64,000 nt of DNA from Aliisedimentitalea scapharcae (GCF_045277565.1 NZ_CP123584.1:248001-312000); one strand, 5' to 3'. Shown: positions 1-8,766, numbered from the stretch's first letter. Numbers and translations: made by a program. The notes: generated from the sequence alone by a model not told the origin.

Positions 1-1
1 T

Positions 2-853
2 CCGCGAACCCAATTCGCCTTGGCCGGCAGCAGGGAGTTTGCCTCACCATCCGAATTTCGAACCCATGTAAACCAGGCTGTGACCCGGCGCCCGGCCGGA
101 GACCGCGAAGCGACATTGTATGTGCATGGGTTCAACACCACCCAAACCGAAGCCGCATTCCGCGCAGCCCAGCTGGCCCATGATCTGGATCTGCCCGGAG
201 TGCAGATGATCTATTCATGGCCCAGCCTGGGCAGCCCTTTGGGATATGCCTATGACGGAGACAGCATGTTGTTTGCGCGGGACGGCTTGGAGAAGTTGCT
301 GCGCGACATCCATCGCAGCGGTACGGAACGGATCGTGATTGTCGCCCATTCAATGGGGTCCGTATTGGTGATGGAAGCCTTGCGTCAGATCGAGATTGCC
401 GATCCCGGATGGTCGTCTCGATTCCTAAGTGGGATCGTGCTGATTTCTCCCGATCTGGATGTTGATCTGTTTCGAACCCAGATGAGCCGGATTGCCGAAC
501 CGCCCCAACCTTTTATCGTTTTTGTGTCCCGCAAGGACAAGCTCTTGAACCTCTCACAACGGCTTAGGGGTACCCACAGCCGGGAGCGGTTGGGCAATAT
601 CAGCTCGGTCGAAGCGATTTCCGATCTACCCATTGATATCATTGATACGACCGAATTTTCAGATGACGCACAATCTTCGCATTTTGTGGCCGGGTCTTCG
701 CCCACATTGATCAAAATGCTGAACGAAGCTACCAAAATGGCCCAGTTCGTCGGGCATGATCGGATCACCCCAGAGAGCCTGTTGCCGGGTGCTGTGGCGC
801 ATTATTCTGCCGCAACGGAAGTCACTCCTTACAACCTTGCCGGTGAGCGTTGA
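2..853 (+). CDS. alpha/beta hydrolase (DUF900 type), 5' end outside window
   Basis: The reading frame is open from base 2 to the stop at 851-853, so the N-terminus lies outside the window; the first in-frame start candidate, a TTG at 20, is probably internal. The visible part has a hydrolase core: LYVHGFN strand, then VIVAHSMGS with the nucleophilic serine elbow (G-x-S-x-G variant H-S-M-G-S), an acidic strand LISPDLD, and a late SSHF that could carry the catalytic histidine. This layout matches DUF900 alpha/beta hydrolases, often lipoproteins, of unknown substrate. Only one base separates its stop from the MFS gene, suggesting co-transcription. The family call is good; the function is unknown. 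Confidence 0.75.
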   Translation, partial: PRTQFALAGSREFASPSEFRTHVNQAVTRRPAGDREATLYVHGFNTTQTEAAFRAAQLAHDLDLPGVQMIYSWPSLGSPLGYAYDGDSMLFARDGLEKLLRDIHRSGTERIVIVAHSMGSVLVMEALRQIEIADPGWSSRFLSGIVLISPDLDVDLFRTQMSRIAEPPQPFIVFVSRKDKLLNLSQRLRGTHSRERLGNISSVEAISDLPIDIIDTTEFSDDAQSSHFVAGSSPTLIKMLNEATKMAQFVGHDRITPESLLPGAVAHYSAATEVTPYNLAGER

Positions 854-854
854 T

Positions 855-2084
855 ATGGCACGGCAGGCCGACCTGACATCGGACACAGGGTTTGTGATCC
901 GAAACGCCCGCTGGCTGTCGGCCGGTGCGTTGCTGACGCTTTTGTCCTGTTTTGGACAGACGTTTTTTATCTCTTTGTTTGCTGGCGAAATTCGTGCCGA
1001 ATTTGGACTGAGCCACGGAGAATGGGGAGGCATCTATTCGGCTGGAACCATGGTTTCGGCGGTTGTCATGGTGTGGGCGGGCGTATTGTCCGATATGTTC
1101 CGAGTGCGGGCGCTTGGCACAATGATCCTGTTTGGTGTCGCAGTGGCCTGTCTGGTAATGGCCGGAAACCAATGGTTCTGGGGGTTGGTTGGGTCCATTT
1201 TCCTGCTTCGGTTCTTTGGGCAGGGCATGGCCACCCATATTGCAATGGTTGCTATGGCCCGGTGGTTTGTCGCGACGCGGGGCAGGGCGTTGGCCATTGC
1301 AACATTGGGTTTCTCTTTTGGTGAAGCTCTGTTGCCTGTGACGTTTGTTGCCCTGATGCCGATATTGGGATGGCGTGTGTTATGGGTAATTTGTGCTGGT
1401 CTTGCGATCCTGGGAATCCCAATCCTGATGACCCTGTTGAAACAGGAGCGCAGCCCGCGCCATCAGGCCACGGATCAAACTGCCACGGGTATAGAGAACC
1501 GTCATTGGACCAGGGCCCAAGCGTTAAAGCACCCGCTGTTCTGGTTCATCGTGCCATCCATTCTCGGCCCAAGCGCCTGTTCCACCGCGTTCTTTTTTCA
1601 CCAGGTACACCTGGCAGAAATAAAGGGCTGGACCCATTTGGAATTTGTTGCATGGTTCCCTGTTTTTACCGGAGTTTCGGTGCTGTCGATGGTCGGAGCA
1701 GGTTGGGCGCTGGACAAGGTTGGAACCCATCGGTTGATGCCGCTGTTCCAACTCCCTGTGACAATCGGCTATCTGATTTTCGCCTGGGCCACCGAACCGA
1801 CAGCCGTCATGTTCGGTTTTATCTTTCTGGCACTGACCACCGGAGCCAATGCCACGATCCCAGCGGCGTTTTGGGCTGAAACGTATGGCACGGCTCATAT
1901 CGGTGCCATAAAATCCCTAGCCACCGCAATCATGGTCCTGGGCACGGCCATTGGGCCAGGCATTACCGGGGTTTTGATAGACGCCGGGATCAGCCTGGAA
2001 ACCCAGTTTATCGGCTTTGTTGCGTATTTCCTGGTAACATCTCTGGGCGTGGCATTCGGACTGAAAAAGTATGGCCGATTGTGA
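855..2084 (+). CDS. MFS transporter
   Basis: A 409-residue integral membrane protein with about 12 hydrophobic segments in two halves separated by a polar stretch near residues 200-220 (QERSPRHQ...). This is the normal size and layout of the major facilitator superfamily, which moves small solutes using ion gradients; the substrate cannot be read here. I placed the start at 855 because the protein then begins just before the first membrane segment, only one base after the hydrolase stop and with GGTGAGCG upstream; an in-frame ATG at 756 would overlap the hydrolase by about 100 bases. The stop directly abuts the convergent Smr stop. Confidence 0.85.
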   Translation: MARQADLTSDTGFVIRNARWLSAGALLTLLSCFGQTFFISLFAGEIRAEFGLSHGEWGGIYSAGTMVSAVVMVWAGVLSDMFRVRALGTMILFGVAVACLVMAGNQWFWGLVGSIFLLRFFGQGMATHIAMVAMARWFVATRGRALAIATLGFSFGEALLPVTFVALMPILGWRVLWVICAGLAILGIPILMTLLKQERSPRHQATDQTATGIENRHWTRAQALKHPLFWFIVPSILGPSACSTAFFFHQVHLAEIKGWTHLEFVAWFPVFTGVSVLSMVGAGWALDKVGTHRLMPLFQLPVTIGYLIFAWATEPTAVMFGFIFLALTTGANATIPAAFWAETYGTAHIGAIKSLATAIMVLGTAIGPGITGVLIDAGISLETQFIGFVAYFLVTSLGVAFGLKKYGRL

Positions 2085-2669
2085 TCAGCCGCGTCTAAGA
2101 TAGACGTAATAGGCACCTTCGCCACCGTGGCTGATATGCGCGGGTGTCACCTGTAATACAGCCTGTGCCATTGGTGGAAGAGAAAGCCATTGCGGCACTT
2201 GATGTTTCAATACTCCGAATGGGGTTGGAATCGGACCAAGGTCGTCGCGCCGCTTGCCCTTGCCCGTAATCACCAGCACCAATCGTTTTCCGGCGGCTTG
2301 TGATGACAAGATGAAATGACGTAACTCTGGATGAGCTTCAGCCTGACGCATCCCATGTAGGTCAATCCGGGCTTCGGGTTTGATCTTGCCACGTTTCATG
2401 CGGGCAAAGGATTTGAAATCCATTTGGAGCGCACTGGCGCGCATACTGTCCGCAATCGACGGTTTCAGTTCGTGTTTCACCGGTTTGGATTTTGCAGTGC
2501 GACCCAGTTCAAAATTCTCGATCCGGGGCAGGGGCTGTTTCGTCGGTTTCGGTTTGGGCAGAGGTAGCGCCTGCGGGGTGCTATGCGCCCCAGGATGCAT
2601 ACGTTCAGTCTGCTCGACGACCCTATGCCAAAGGTTGATCTCGTCGCTGGTCAGTTTTCGACGTGTCAT
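2085..2669 (-). CDS. Smr/MutS2-like domain protein
   Basis: A 194-residue protein. Residues 1-95 are polar and probably flexible (PLPKPKPTKQPLP). The C-terminal half is an Smr domain: IDLHGM, VLVITGKGKR and the terminal HGGEGAYYVYLRR follow the family's LDLHG, TGKG and GG-x-GA blocks. Stand-alone Smr proteins can be nicking endonucleases or RNA-binding factors; which applies here is unknown. Its ATG overlaps the mltA stop by four bases, so it is probably the last gene of the Tim44-like/mltA/smr operon. Its stop touches the convergent MFS stop with no intergenic base. Confidence 0.85.
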   Translation of the reverse strand: MTRRKLTSDEINLWHRVVEQTERMHPGAHSTPQALPLPKPKPTKQPLPRIENFELGRTAKSKPVKHELKPSIADSMRASALQMDFKSFARMKRGKIKPEARIDLHGMRQAEAHPELRHFILSSQAAGKRLVLVITGKGKRRDDLGPIPTPFGVLKHQVPQWLSLPPMAQAVLQVTPAHISHGGEGAYYVYLRRG

Positions 2670-3709
2670 TGCAGTTCGTCCGGCAAAAGGGCAAAGGCCC
2701 GCTGAATAGGCAGCAGGACAACCATCCTCCCCGGATCACGCAACCGCCCGGCTGCTTGACCCGCCGCGTCTCCGGTTCCAAAGAAGATGTCAGCCCGCTG
2801 GGCGCCCTTGATAGCCGAACCTGTATCCTGCGCAACCATCAGGCGTCGCATCTTGCCCGAACCGTCCTTTTCCAACCAGACAGGTGCCCCTAGGGGGACG
2901 AATTTAGGATCCACCGCAACGGTCCGCAACGCTGTCACCGATCGATTCATCGCCCCCAGGGGGCCGGAGCTGGCAGGGACTTGGTTTACGGTGCGAAAGA
3001 ACACATAGGACGGGTTGTGCATCAACAGGTCATCGCCATCCACCGGGTTGCGACGCACCCAGTTTTTGATGACCTGCGCACTGACCTGATGGGCGTTATA
3101 AATCCCACGGCGAACCAATTCGACCCCGATCGAGCGATATGGATGTCCGTTGGCGCCGCCATATCCGACCCGAATCGTTGATCCATCGGACATTCTGATC
3201 CTGCCAGACCCCTGGATTTGTAAGAAAAAAAGCTCAACCGGATCATCGACCCATGCGATTTCCAAACCGCGACCGTCCATGACACCGCTGGTCAGAATAT
3301 CGCGGCGGGGAAGCCAGGGATTATTTCGCTTTGCTTCGGGTGGCATCCGGTAGATCGGATACCGATAGCGCGCATTGGGGCTGCGAGCGCCCTCCAGCTC
3401 TGGTTCAAAATAGCCAGTGAACAGCGCCGGGTCGCCATCCTGGGTCAGAACCGGACGAAAGAACAATTCAAAGAACGCCTTGGCCTGATCGACAGGGTGA
3501 TTCTGGGCCACCGCGCACAGGCTGGTCCAATCCGGGTCATCCAGATCCGGACACGTGTTCAGAAACGCCTGCAACGCAGCCGCATGATCATCCTTGTCCC
3601 AACCTTCCAGTTGATCAAATCCAAGGATTTGGTGCGTGACTTCGCCCTGTGCTCCGGCCCCGCACATCATGGACACCGCCACACATGCTGCCCGGAGCGC
3701 ATGAATCAT
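2666..3709 (-). CDS. mltA: murein transglycosylase A (MltA)
   Basis: A 347-residue protein with an N-terminal signal sequence (about residues 1-22). The body has MltA landmarks: FTGYFEPELEGARSPN and RYPIYRMP early, FFLQIQGSGRIRM in the middle, and the C-terminal 3D domain with AQDTGSAIKGAQRADIFFGTG, whose aspartates include the expected catalytic residue. MltA cleaves peptidoglycan glycan strands with 1,6-anhydro ring formation, in the periplasm or at the outer membrane. I see no clear lipobox cysteine, so it may be soluble periplasmic rather than a lipoprotein. Four-base overlaps on both sides link it to the Tim44-like and Smr genes. Confidence 0.92.
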   Translation of the reverse strand: MIHALRAACVAVSMMCGAGAQGEVTHQILGFDQLEGWDKDDHAAALQAFLNTCPDLDDPDWTSLCAVAQNHPVDQAKAFFELFFRPVLTQDGDPALFTGYFEPELEGARSPNARYRYPIYRMPPEAKRNNPWLPRRDILTSGVMDGRGLEIAWVDDPVELFFLQIQGSGRIRMSDGSTIRVGYGGANGHPYRSIGVELVRRGIYNAHQVSAQVIKNWVRRNPVDGDDLLMHNPSYVFFRTVNQVPASSGPLGAMNRSVTALRTVAVDPKFVPLGAPVWLEKDGSGKMRRLMVAQDTGSAIKGAQRADIFFGTGDAAGQAAGRLRDPGRMVVLLPIQRAFALLPDELQ

Positions 3710-4362
3710 CCGTCCGTTGCGACCAACTGCCAGTTCGGATCATTCGAACCCATGGTGCGGGCAAACGTCCAAGTGTCTTTCTGGCGCTTGATATGTTTGG
3801 GATCACCTTCGACAATATCACCACCGCGGTCACGAACAACCGAAGTCAATTCACCCACGAACCGCATGGTAACTTCGGCCAGGTTGGTGTCCTTGTCGAA
3901 ATGTACGTCAGACACTGTGGTTTCACGCACACCTACAAATTCGGCTTCAATTTTCAGGCCCTGATCTTCTCGGCTGGACACAACGTCAACAAAGGTCTGG
4001 AACACAACGTCGGCCAAAAAGGGTTTCAATCCGTCCAGGTCACCGCGTTCAAAACCCATAACGATCATCTCATAGGCACCTCGGGCACCCTGTACGAATT
4101 CGCTAACGGAAAATCCGGGTTCGATCCGTTTCATAGCCGCAAGGTCATTGGCCTGTGGGCTGTCCTCGGGCACATGGTCAGTAATGTCACGATCCGGACC
4201 ACCTTCGATCACTTCGAATTCTTGGCGACGGCGAGGCGACTCTTTTGGTGCGGGCGGCTTTTCAAACCCTTCACGGGTTCCCAGAACGCTTTTGAGGCGC
4301 AGGATCAGGAAAATGGCAATGCCAGCCAAAACCAACAGCGTGATCATGGGGGGTGGATTCAT
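3706..4362 (-). CDS. Tim44-like domain protein
   Basis: A 218-residue protein with one N-terminal membrane anchor (about residues 5-22, ITLLVLAGIAIFLIL), a charged linker with a KPPAPKESPRRR stretch, and a C-terminal Tim44-like domain of about 140 residues (FVQGARGAYEMIVMGFERGDLDGL; ending in WTFARTM and NWQLVATDG). Alphaproteobacterial Tim44-like proteins resemble the mitochondrial import motor subunit and are thought to act at the inner membrane; their role is not settled. It is first in an operon with mltA and smr and diverges from fxsA and secB, which agrees with envelope or protein-export work. Confidence 0.85.
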   Translation of the reverse strand: MNPPPMITLLVLAGIAIFLILRLKSVLGTREGFEKPPAPKESPRRRQEFEVIEGGPDRDITDHVPEDSPQANDLAAMKRIEPGFSVSEFVQGARGAYEMIVMGFERGDLDGLKPFLADVVFQTFVDVVSSREDQGLKIEAEFVGVRETTVSDVHFDKDTNLAEVTMRFVGELTSVVRDRGGDIVEGDPKHIKRQKDTWTFARTMGSNDPNWQLVATDG

Positions 4363-4483
4363 TTGGACCTCTTCTGGACCACTTCAGGAGCTGTGGCCTT
4401 TGTAACTTGCACCACATGCACTTATGTAGGTTACGGGCGGGGTCAAGTCCACAGCCCAGCCATACGTTGATGAGGAAACTGAC

Positions 4484-5005
4484 ATGTATCTTTTCTTGGC
4501 CTTTCTGATGGTTCCGATCCTCGAGATCGCTTTGTTCATTCAGGTTGGCGATTTGATTGGGCTTTGGCCGACCCTGGGAATTGTGGTTCTGACCGCAATT
4601 TTGGGTACATGGTTGGTCAGGACACAAGGTCGCATGGCCATGGGTCAGCTGCGCAATTCGTTCTCTCAGCTGGGTGATCCGACCGAACCACTGGCGCATG
4701 GCGCGATGATCCTGTTCTCTGGTGCGTTGCTGTTGACACCCGGTTTCTTTACCGATGCCATTGGATTTGCGCTGTTGGTACCTCCGGTACGTGTCGCGGT
4801 GTACAAATATCTGCGTTCCCGGGTGTCAGTCGCCCAATTCCAGATGGGCCCCGGACCAATGCCAGGACACGGGTTCAATCCTGGAGCGCGGCCAAACCCA
4901 ACAGGCCAGAACGACGACATTATTGACGGCGAATTCGAAGACGTTACGTCCCCACGTCCCCGCACCGGCCCCTCGGGTTGGGTCGAAGGTCCTGATCGCC
5001 GTTGA
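4484..5005 (+). CDS. fxsA: FxsA family membrane protein
   Basis: A 173-residue protein with four hydrophobic segments over the first 110 residues and a Pro/Gly-rich cytoplasmic tail ending in SGWVEGPDRR. The start (MYLFLAFLMVPILEIALFIQVG), the LGTWLVRTQG segment and the GALLLTPGFFTDAIGF segment are typical FxsA. In E. coli FxsA affects F exclusion of phage T7; its native role is unclear. It diverges from the Tim44-like gene and lies 55 bases upstream of secB in the same direction, the usual Rhodobacterales arrangement. Confidence 0.88.
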   Translation: MYLFLAFLMVPILEIALFIQVGDLIGLWPTLGIVVLTAILGTWLVRTQGRMAMGQLRNSFSQLGDPTEPLAHGAMILFSGALLLTPGFFTDAIGFALLVPPVRVAVYKYLRSRVSVAQFQMGPGPMPGHGFNPGARPNPTGQNDDIIDGEFEDVTSPRPRTGPSGWVEGPDRR

Positions 5006-5060
5006 GGTGCGCGGATCAAGCTGATAAGCACAGCTAAACGTGATTTTCAGGAGTAGTTCC

Positions 5061-5573
5061 ATGGCCGAAAACGACGCAGCCGAAGGCGCACAGCCGCAGC
5101 AACAGCAGCAAGCCCCCCAAGTTCAGATGAATGTTCTGGGTCAGTACGTGCGCGACCTGTCCTTTGAGAACGTGATGGCCCAAAAGGGTGGCGGTGGCGA
5201 CGCTCAGCCCGATGTCAGTGTACAGGTAAATCTGGACGCCAAGAAACGTCCGACCGAAAACCAGTACGAAGTGATGATCAAACTGACGGTCGAATCCAAA
5301 GCCAAGGAAAAAGGCGACGTTCTGTTCGTCCTGGAAGTCGAGTATGTCGGGATATTCAACATTGTTGGCGTGCCCGAAGACCAGCTGCATCCTTTCCTGC
5401 TTATCGAATGCCCGCGGATGCTGTTCCCGTTCCTGCGTCGCATTGTGTCCGACATCACCAGCGATGGCGGCTTCCCTCCGCTGAATCTGGACAACATTGA
5501 TTTTGTGGCGATCTATCGCAATGAACTGGCCCGCCGTCAGCAGGCCGCCGCGGATGCCGCACCCAAGAACTAA
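5061..5573 (+). CDS. secB: protein-export chaperone SecB
   Basis: A 170-residue acidic chaperone that keeps preproteins unfolded and delivers them to SecA. Recognisable parts are VLGQYVRDLSFENVMAQ near the start, the YEVMIKLTVESKAK strand, VEYVGIFNIVGV, and CPRMLFPFLRRIVSDITSDGGFPPLNL, the conserved C-terminal core. The N-terminus is Gln-rich (QPQQQQQAP) and the end is Ala-rich. The start is the ATG at 5061 because AGGAG lies 7-8 bases upstream; a GTG at 5040 adds only seven unconserved residues. A bidirectional terminator follows the stop. Confidence 0.96.
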   Translation: MAENDAAEGAQPQQQQQAPQVQMNVLGQYVRDLSFENVMAQKGGGGDAQPDVSVQVNLDAKKRPTENQYEVMIKLTVESKAKEKGDVLFVLEVEYVGIFNIVGVPEDQLHPFLLIECPRMLFPFLRRIVSDITSDGGFPPLNLDNIDFVAIYRNELARRQQAAADAAPKN

Positions 5574-5594
5574 ACCGGTTTTTCGGGATTTTTG

Positions 5595-5626
5595 AAAACG
5601 CCGCCTGTTACATGGCGGCGTTTTTT
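5595..5626. terminator. bidirectional intrinsic terminator between secB and dnaQ
   Basis: A perfect nine-base-pair stem AACGCCGCC / GGCGGCGTT with an eight-base loop (5606-5613). It is followed by a T run on the plus strand and preceded by an A run that gives TTTT on the minus strand. It lies between the convergent ends of secB and dnaQ, and its right arm overlaps the dnaQ stop region. Confidence 0.88.
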
Positions 5627-6347
5627 AGTGACGCCACAATGCGCCATCACCCATTTTTTCGACAAATGCATCATGCGCAGCCTGTTCATCCGCAGTCAGG
5701 CGCGGTGGCAATGCGGTTGGGCGCGCAGACGGGCGCCACTGGTCATTTCCCGCCGATCCGGGTGTGTTGGAAACGGTGGCCAGACCGAAATCGGGTTGTC
5801 GTCCACCGACCAGCTCCAAATACACTTCGGCCAGGATTTCAGAGTCGAGCAAAGCGCCATGCATAGTCCGGGATGAGTTGTCGATGTGAAACCGGCGGCA
5901 CAAGGCATCCAGTGATGCAGGTGATCCAGGAAAACGCTGACGGGCGATCGCCAACGTGTCGATCGCCTGATCCCAGGGCAATTGTGGCAGCCCAAGCCAC
6001 CGCAATTCGGCATTCAGGAACTTCATGTCGAATGCCGCGTTATGGATCACCATTTTTGCATCACCGACGAAATCCAGAAACTTCTGCCCAAAGGCAGAAA
6101 ACACCGGCTTATCGCGCAGTGTCACCTGACCTGGGGCAGGGGCCTGAGGAGGCTCCAAAAGATCCGGACCGATTCCGTGGACCTGGAATGCTTCGGACGG
6201 CATCGACCGTTCGGGGTTGATATAAACGTGAAACGTTTCTCCGGTTGGCAGGTGGTTAAACAGTTCCAATGCCCCGATTTCGACAATGCGATCGCCGGAT
6301 TCCGGATCAAATCCCGTGGTTTCGGTATCAAGTACGATCTCACGCAT
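5625..6347 (-). CDS. dnaQ: DNA polymerase III epsilon subunit (3'-5' exonuclease)
   Basis: A 240-residue DEDDh exonuclease, the proofreading subunit of the replicative polymerase. Exo I is IVLDTETTGFDPESGDRI with the catalytic D and E, Exo II is VIHNAAFDMKFLNAEL, and Exo III is HGALLDSEILAEVYLEL with the H and D. The start at 6347 gives MREIVLDTETTG; an upstream ATG at 6374 would add nine residues inside coaE. It overlaps the end of coaE by eight bases, so it is probably the last gene of the maf-aroE-coaE-dnaQ operon and is translationally coupled. Confidence 0.95.
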   Translation of the reverse strand: MREIVLDTETTGFDPESGDRIVEIGALELFNHLPTGETFHVYINPERSMPSEAFQVHGIGPDLLEPPQAPAPGQVTLRDKPVFSAFGQKFLDFVGDAKMVIHNAAFDMKFLNAELRWLGLPQLPWDQAIDTLAIARQRFPGSPASLDALCRRFHIDNSSRTMHGALLDSEILAEVYLELVGGRQPDFGLATVSNTPGSAGNDQWRPSARPTALPPRLTADEQAAHDAFVEKMGDGALWRH

Positions 6348-6933
6348 TGGCCATCCCCTCGCGGATACTGGCAACTATCTGCTCCACCTGTTGGCGTGCA
6401 TGATCCAAGGTGTCAGTGATGATCACATAATCGGATCGCGCCACTTTCTCGTCATTCGGCAATTGCTTTTTCCGAATGTGTTCAAACTGCTCGACGGTCA
6501 TCGTTCCACGATCCATAACGCGATTTTTTTGCAATTCATCCGGAATAGAGACACATGCTACGGCATCCATCGCGACATTTCCCCCAGTTTCGAACAACAG
6601 AGGAATGTCAAAAACCAGAATATCTGACGTTGCAAGCGCGCGGAATTGCGTTCGATCCAGTGCGACCAGCGGATGCACGACAGACTCTATCTGTTTCAGT
6701 GCGTCCGGATTTTGCCCGATGATGCGCTTCAACGCGTCCCGCGACACGCGGCCATCAATGACTGCTTCTGGGAAAAGATCCCTGATCGGCGAGACTGCAG
6801 CACCGCCCTGTTCATACAAACGATGCACGGCCGCATCCGCATCCCACACATCACATCCCGCATCAGAGAACAGTCCAGCGGTTGTGCTTTTCCCCATGCC
6901 GATCGATCCCGTCAGTCCGAGTGCAAAGCTCAT
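6340..6933 (-). CDS. coaE: dephospho-CoA kinase
   Basis: A 197-residue P-loop kinase catalysing the last step of coenzyme A synthesis, phosphorylation of dephospho-CoA. The Walker A GLTGSIGMGKST sits at residues 6-17, followed by DADAAVHRLYEQGG, VHPLV, and the VFDIPLLFETG segment of the CoaE lid and core. The start MSFALGLTG at 6933 is chosen because the ORF upstream to 7047 is unlike CoaE and lies inside aroE; this start overlaps aroE by four bases. Confidence 0.95.
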   Translation of the reverse strand: MSFALGLTGSIGMGKSTTAGLFSDAGCDVWDADAAVHRLYEQGGAAVSPIRDLFPEAVIDGRVSRDALKRIIGQNPDALKQIESVVHPLVALDRTQFRALATSDILVFDIPLLFETGGNVAMDAVACVSIPDELQKNRVMDRGTMTVEQFEHIRKKQLPNDEKVARSDYVIITDTLDHARQQVEQIVASIREGMANA

Positions 6934-7763
6934 CTCAGTGCGGCCGCCCGTGTAGCGTTGTCGACGTCGGGACGCTGACCAAACCAACGTTCGAATCCAG
7001 GAACCGCCTGATGCAGCAACATGCCCAGACCATCGACCGTCTGACACCCAACTTCTTCTGCAATTCGCAAAAGTCGGGTTTGCAACGGAGCATAAATCAG
7101 ATCTGTCACCAAAGTTCCAGGTTCCAGCCCATCCAGCGGCACCCGCAGTTCCGGTTTTCCAACCATGCCCAGCGATGTGGTATTGACCACCAGATTGGCA
7201 CCTTCAAACAAATTGCCAGCCTGCACCCAATCGACAACCTTGATCCGCTGACCAAAATCTTCGCGCAACTGTTCTGCTCGTCCCCGGGTCCGGTTCGTCA
7301 ACAGAATTTCAGGCGCACCGGCTTCGACCAGAGAGGCAACGACCGCGCGTGCCGCACCACCAGCCCCCAGCACAACCGCCGGTCCGGCTTTGGCATCCCA
7401 ATCTGGTGCGCCCTGTTGCAAATTGGTGATAAACCCATAGCCATCGGTGTTATCTGCATGGATCTTGCCATCCGGGCGAAAGATCAACGTATTCGCCGCA
7501 CCGATCAACGTTGCTCGATCGGTGATTTGATCCGCAATCGACATCACCGCCTCTTTGTGCGGGATCGTCACATTGGCACCGACAAACCCCATATCCGGCA
7601 AGGTTCGAATGACTTGCTCCAGATCTTTGGAGGCCACATCCATCGGGATGTAGTACCCCTGTAATCCATAGGTATTCAGCCAGTGCCGATGCACACGCGG
7701 AGACCGTGAATGTGCAACAGGTGACCCAATGACACCCGCCAACGGAATTTTTGCCTCACTCAT
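6930..7763 (-). CDS. aroE: shikimate dehydrogenase
   Basis: A 277-residue NADPH-dependent enzyme reducing 3-dehydroshikimate in the chorismate pathway. The N-terminal substrate domain has GVIGSPVAHSRSPRVH and NVTIPHKEAV with the catalytic lysine; NTDGYGF follows. The Rossmann domain begins at VVLGAGGAARAVV, with NRTRGRA binding NADP phosphate. Length is normal for AroE. It overlaps maf upstream and coaE downstream by four bases each. Confidence 0.95.
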   Translation of the reverse strand: MSEAKIPLAGVIGSPVAHSRSPRVHRHWLNTYGLQGYYIPMDVASKDLEQVIRTLPDMGFVGANVTIPHKEAVMSIADQITDRATLIGAANTLIFRPDGKIHADNTDGYGFITNLQQGAPDWDAKAGPAVVLGAGGAARAVVASLVEAGAPEILLTNRTRGRAEQLREDFGQRIKVVDWVQAGNLFEGANLVVNTTSLGMVGKPELRVPLDGLEPGTLVTDLIYAPLQTRLLRIAEEVGCQTVDGLGMLLHQAVPGFERWFGQRPDVDNATRAAALR

Positions 7764-8359
7764 TGCTCGATCACCCCCTGCGTTGCCAGATAGTTCAGCA
7801 ATTCCAATAATGGCATACCCAAAACGTTAAAGTAATCGCCGTCAATGGTACTAAAGAGCCTGACGCCCTCTTGCTCGAGCTTGTAGCCTCCCACGGCATG
7901 ACGAATGCTGTCCCAATTTCGGGCCACATAGTCAGAAAGATAGGCATCGCTGGCATCGCGCATCCGCAGACGGACCTGGCCCACGTGCCGCCAGATTGGC
8001 TGAGCATCACGATAGATCACCCCGGCCGACAACAGCATATGTCGTTGTCCGCGCATCTCACACAATTGTCCCAAAGCCTGTTCCGGTGAATTGGGTTTGG
8101 ACAGCAACCGCCCCTGAAAATCCAGAACCTGATCACAACCCAAAACCATAGAACCTGGGTATTTGGCGCTGATTTTGCGCGCCTTCAGTTCAGCAAGAGC
8201 ATCAGCAATGTCCCGAGGCGCTGCATTTTCAGCCAACAGCGCCCGTTTCACGGATTCTTCGTCGACCTTGGGCACCCGAATTTCGAAGGGAACATTGGCC
8301 TGACGCAGCAATTCGGCCCGAACGGACGATCCGGATGCCAAAACGAGGGGGATAGACAT
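7760..8359 (-). CDS. maf: Maf-like nucleoside-triphosphate pyrophosphatase
   Basis: A 199-residue Maf family protein. It starts MSIPLVLASGSSVRAELL, close to the family's LASxSPRR motif, and contains KVDEESVK, GCDQVLDFQGRLLSKP and YKLEQEGVRLFSTIDGDYFNVLGMPL. Maf proteins hydrolyse non-canonical or modified nucleotides and prevent their use in nucleic acids. The CAT at 8357-8359 is the start; the ORF extends to 8527 but that part has no Maf similarity. It is the first gene of the maf-aroE-coaE-dnaQ operon and borders the origin-like region. Confidence 0.93.
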   Translation of the reverse strand: MSIPLVLASGSSVRAELLRQANVPFEIRVPKVDEESVKRALLAENAAPRDIADALAELKARKISAKYPGSMVLGCDQVLDFQGRLLSKPNSPEQALGQLCEMRGQRHMLLSAGVIYRDAQPIWRHVGQVRLRMRDASDAYLSDYVARNWDSIRHAVGGYKLEQEGVRLFSTIDGDYFNVLGMPLLELLNYLATQGVIEQ

Positions 8360-8766
8360 GTGGAAAACCCCTATGAAAACCACTGGAGGAAGTTGGGACG
8401 GTTTAGCATGATTTCGGGGGTTACTGGCAAGTGGGGGAAATACACGCGACTTTCGCAGAGTCGTTCGCTGATTCCTCCTTTGGGGACCGGGATAAGATTC
8501 CAATCGGGGATAAACCGGGTTGTGCATTCACATCCCCAGCTTATCCCCAGCTGCACTCAAATTCTCAATCACACAAGTCACTGAATAAAAACAAATATTC
8601 CAGTTTTCCCCGCGCGTAATCCCTGACCCTCTTTTCCCCATCCCTGAATGGGGATAAGCCAAGGGATCACTGAATTATCCACGGAAATCCGTGAGTCCTA
8701 CAAAATCATCATCCTTTTTTCTTAATTTTTTATTTAAGGGAGAAGGGAAAACCGGGCGAGACTAAC
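8360..8766. other. candidate chromosomal replication origin (oriC)
   Basis: A 407-base noncoding stretch between divergent maf and hemJ. Against the DnaA consensus TTATCCACA I read TTTTCCACA (minus, 8359-8367), TTATCCCCG (minus, 8505-8513), TTATCCCCA (plus, 8541-8549), TTTTCCCCA (plus, 8632-8640), TTATCCCCA (minus, 8649-8657) and TTATCCACG (plus, 8675-8683). Four match 8 of 9 bases; the 8505 and 8632 boxes match 7 of 9. A T-rich run at about 8711-8737 could be the unwinding element. GANTC methylation sites occur at 8458, 8470, 8496 and 8693. The parAB/mnmG/rho neighbourhood matches origin regions of alphaproteobacteria. This is inference from motifs and context. Confidence 0.65.

Noticed and set aside
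6985..7010. tRNA T-arm-like GTTCGAATCC
   Set aside because: It is inside aroE on the coding frame and no cloverleaf surrounds it.
8722..8737. CtrA box TTAA-N8-TTAA in the origin region
   Set aside because: The spacing is one base longer than the usual N7, and the run is simply A/T-rich; not claimed.
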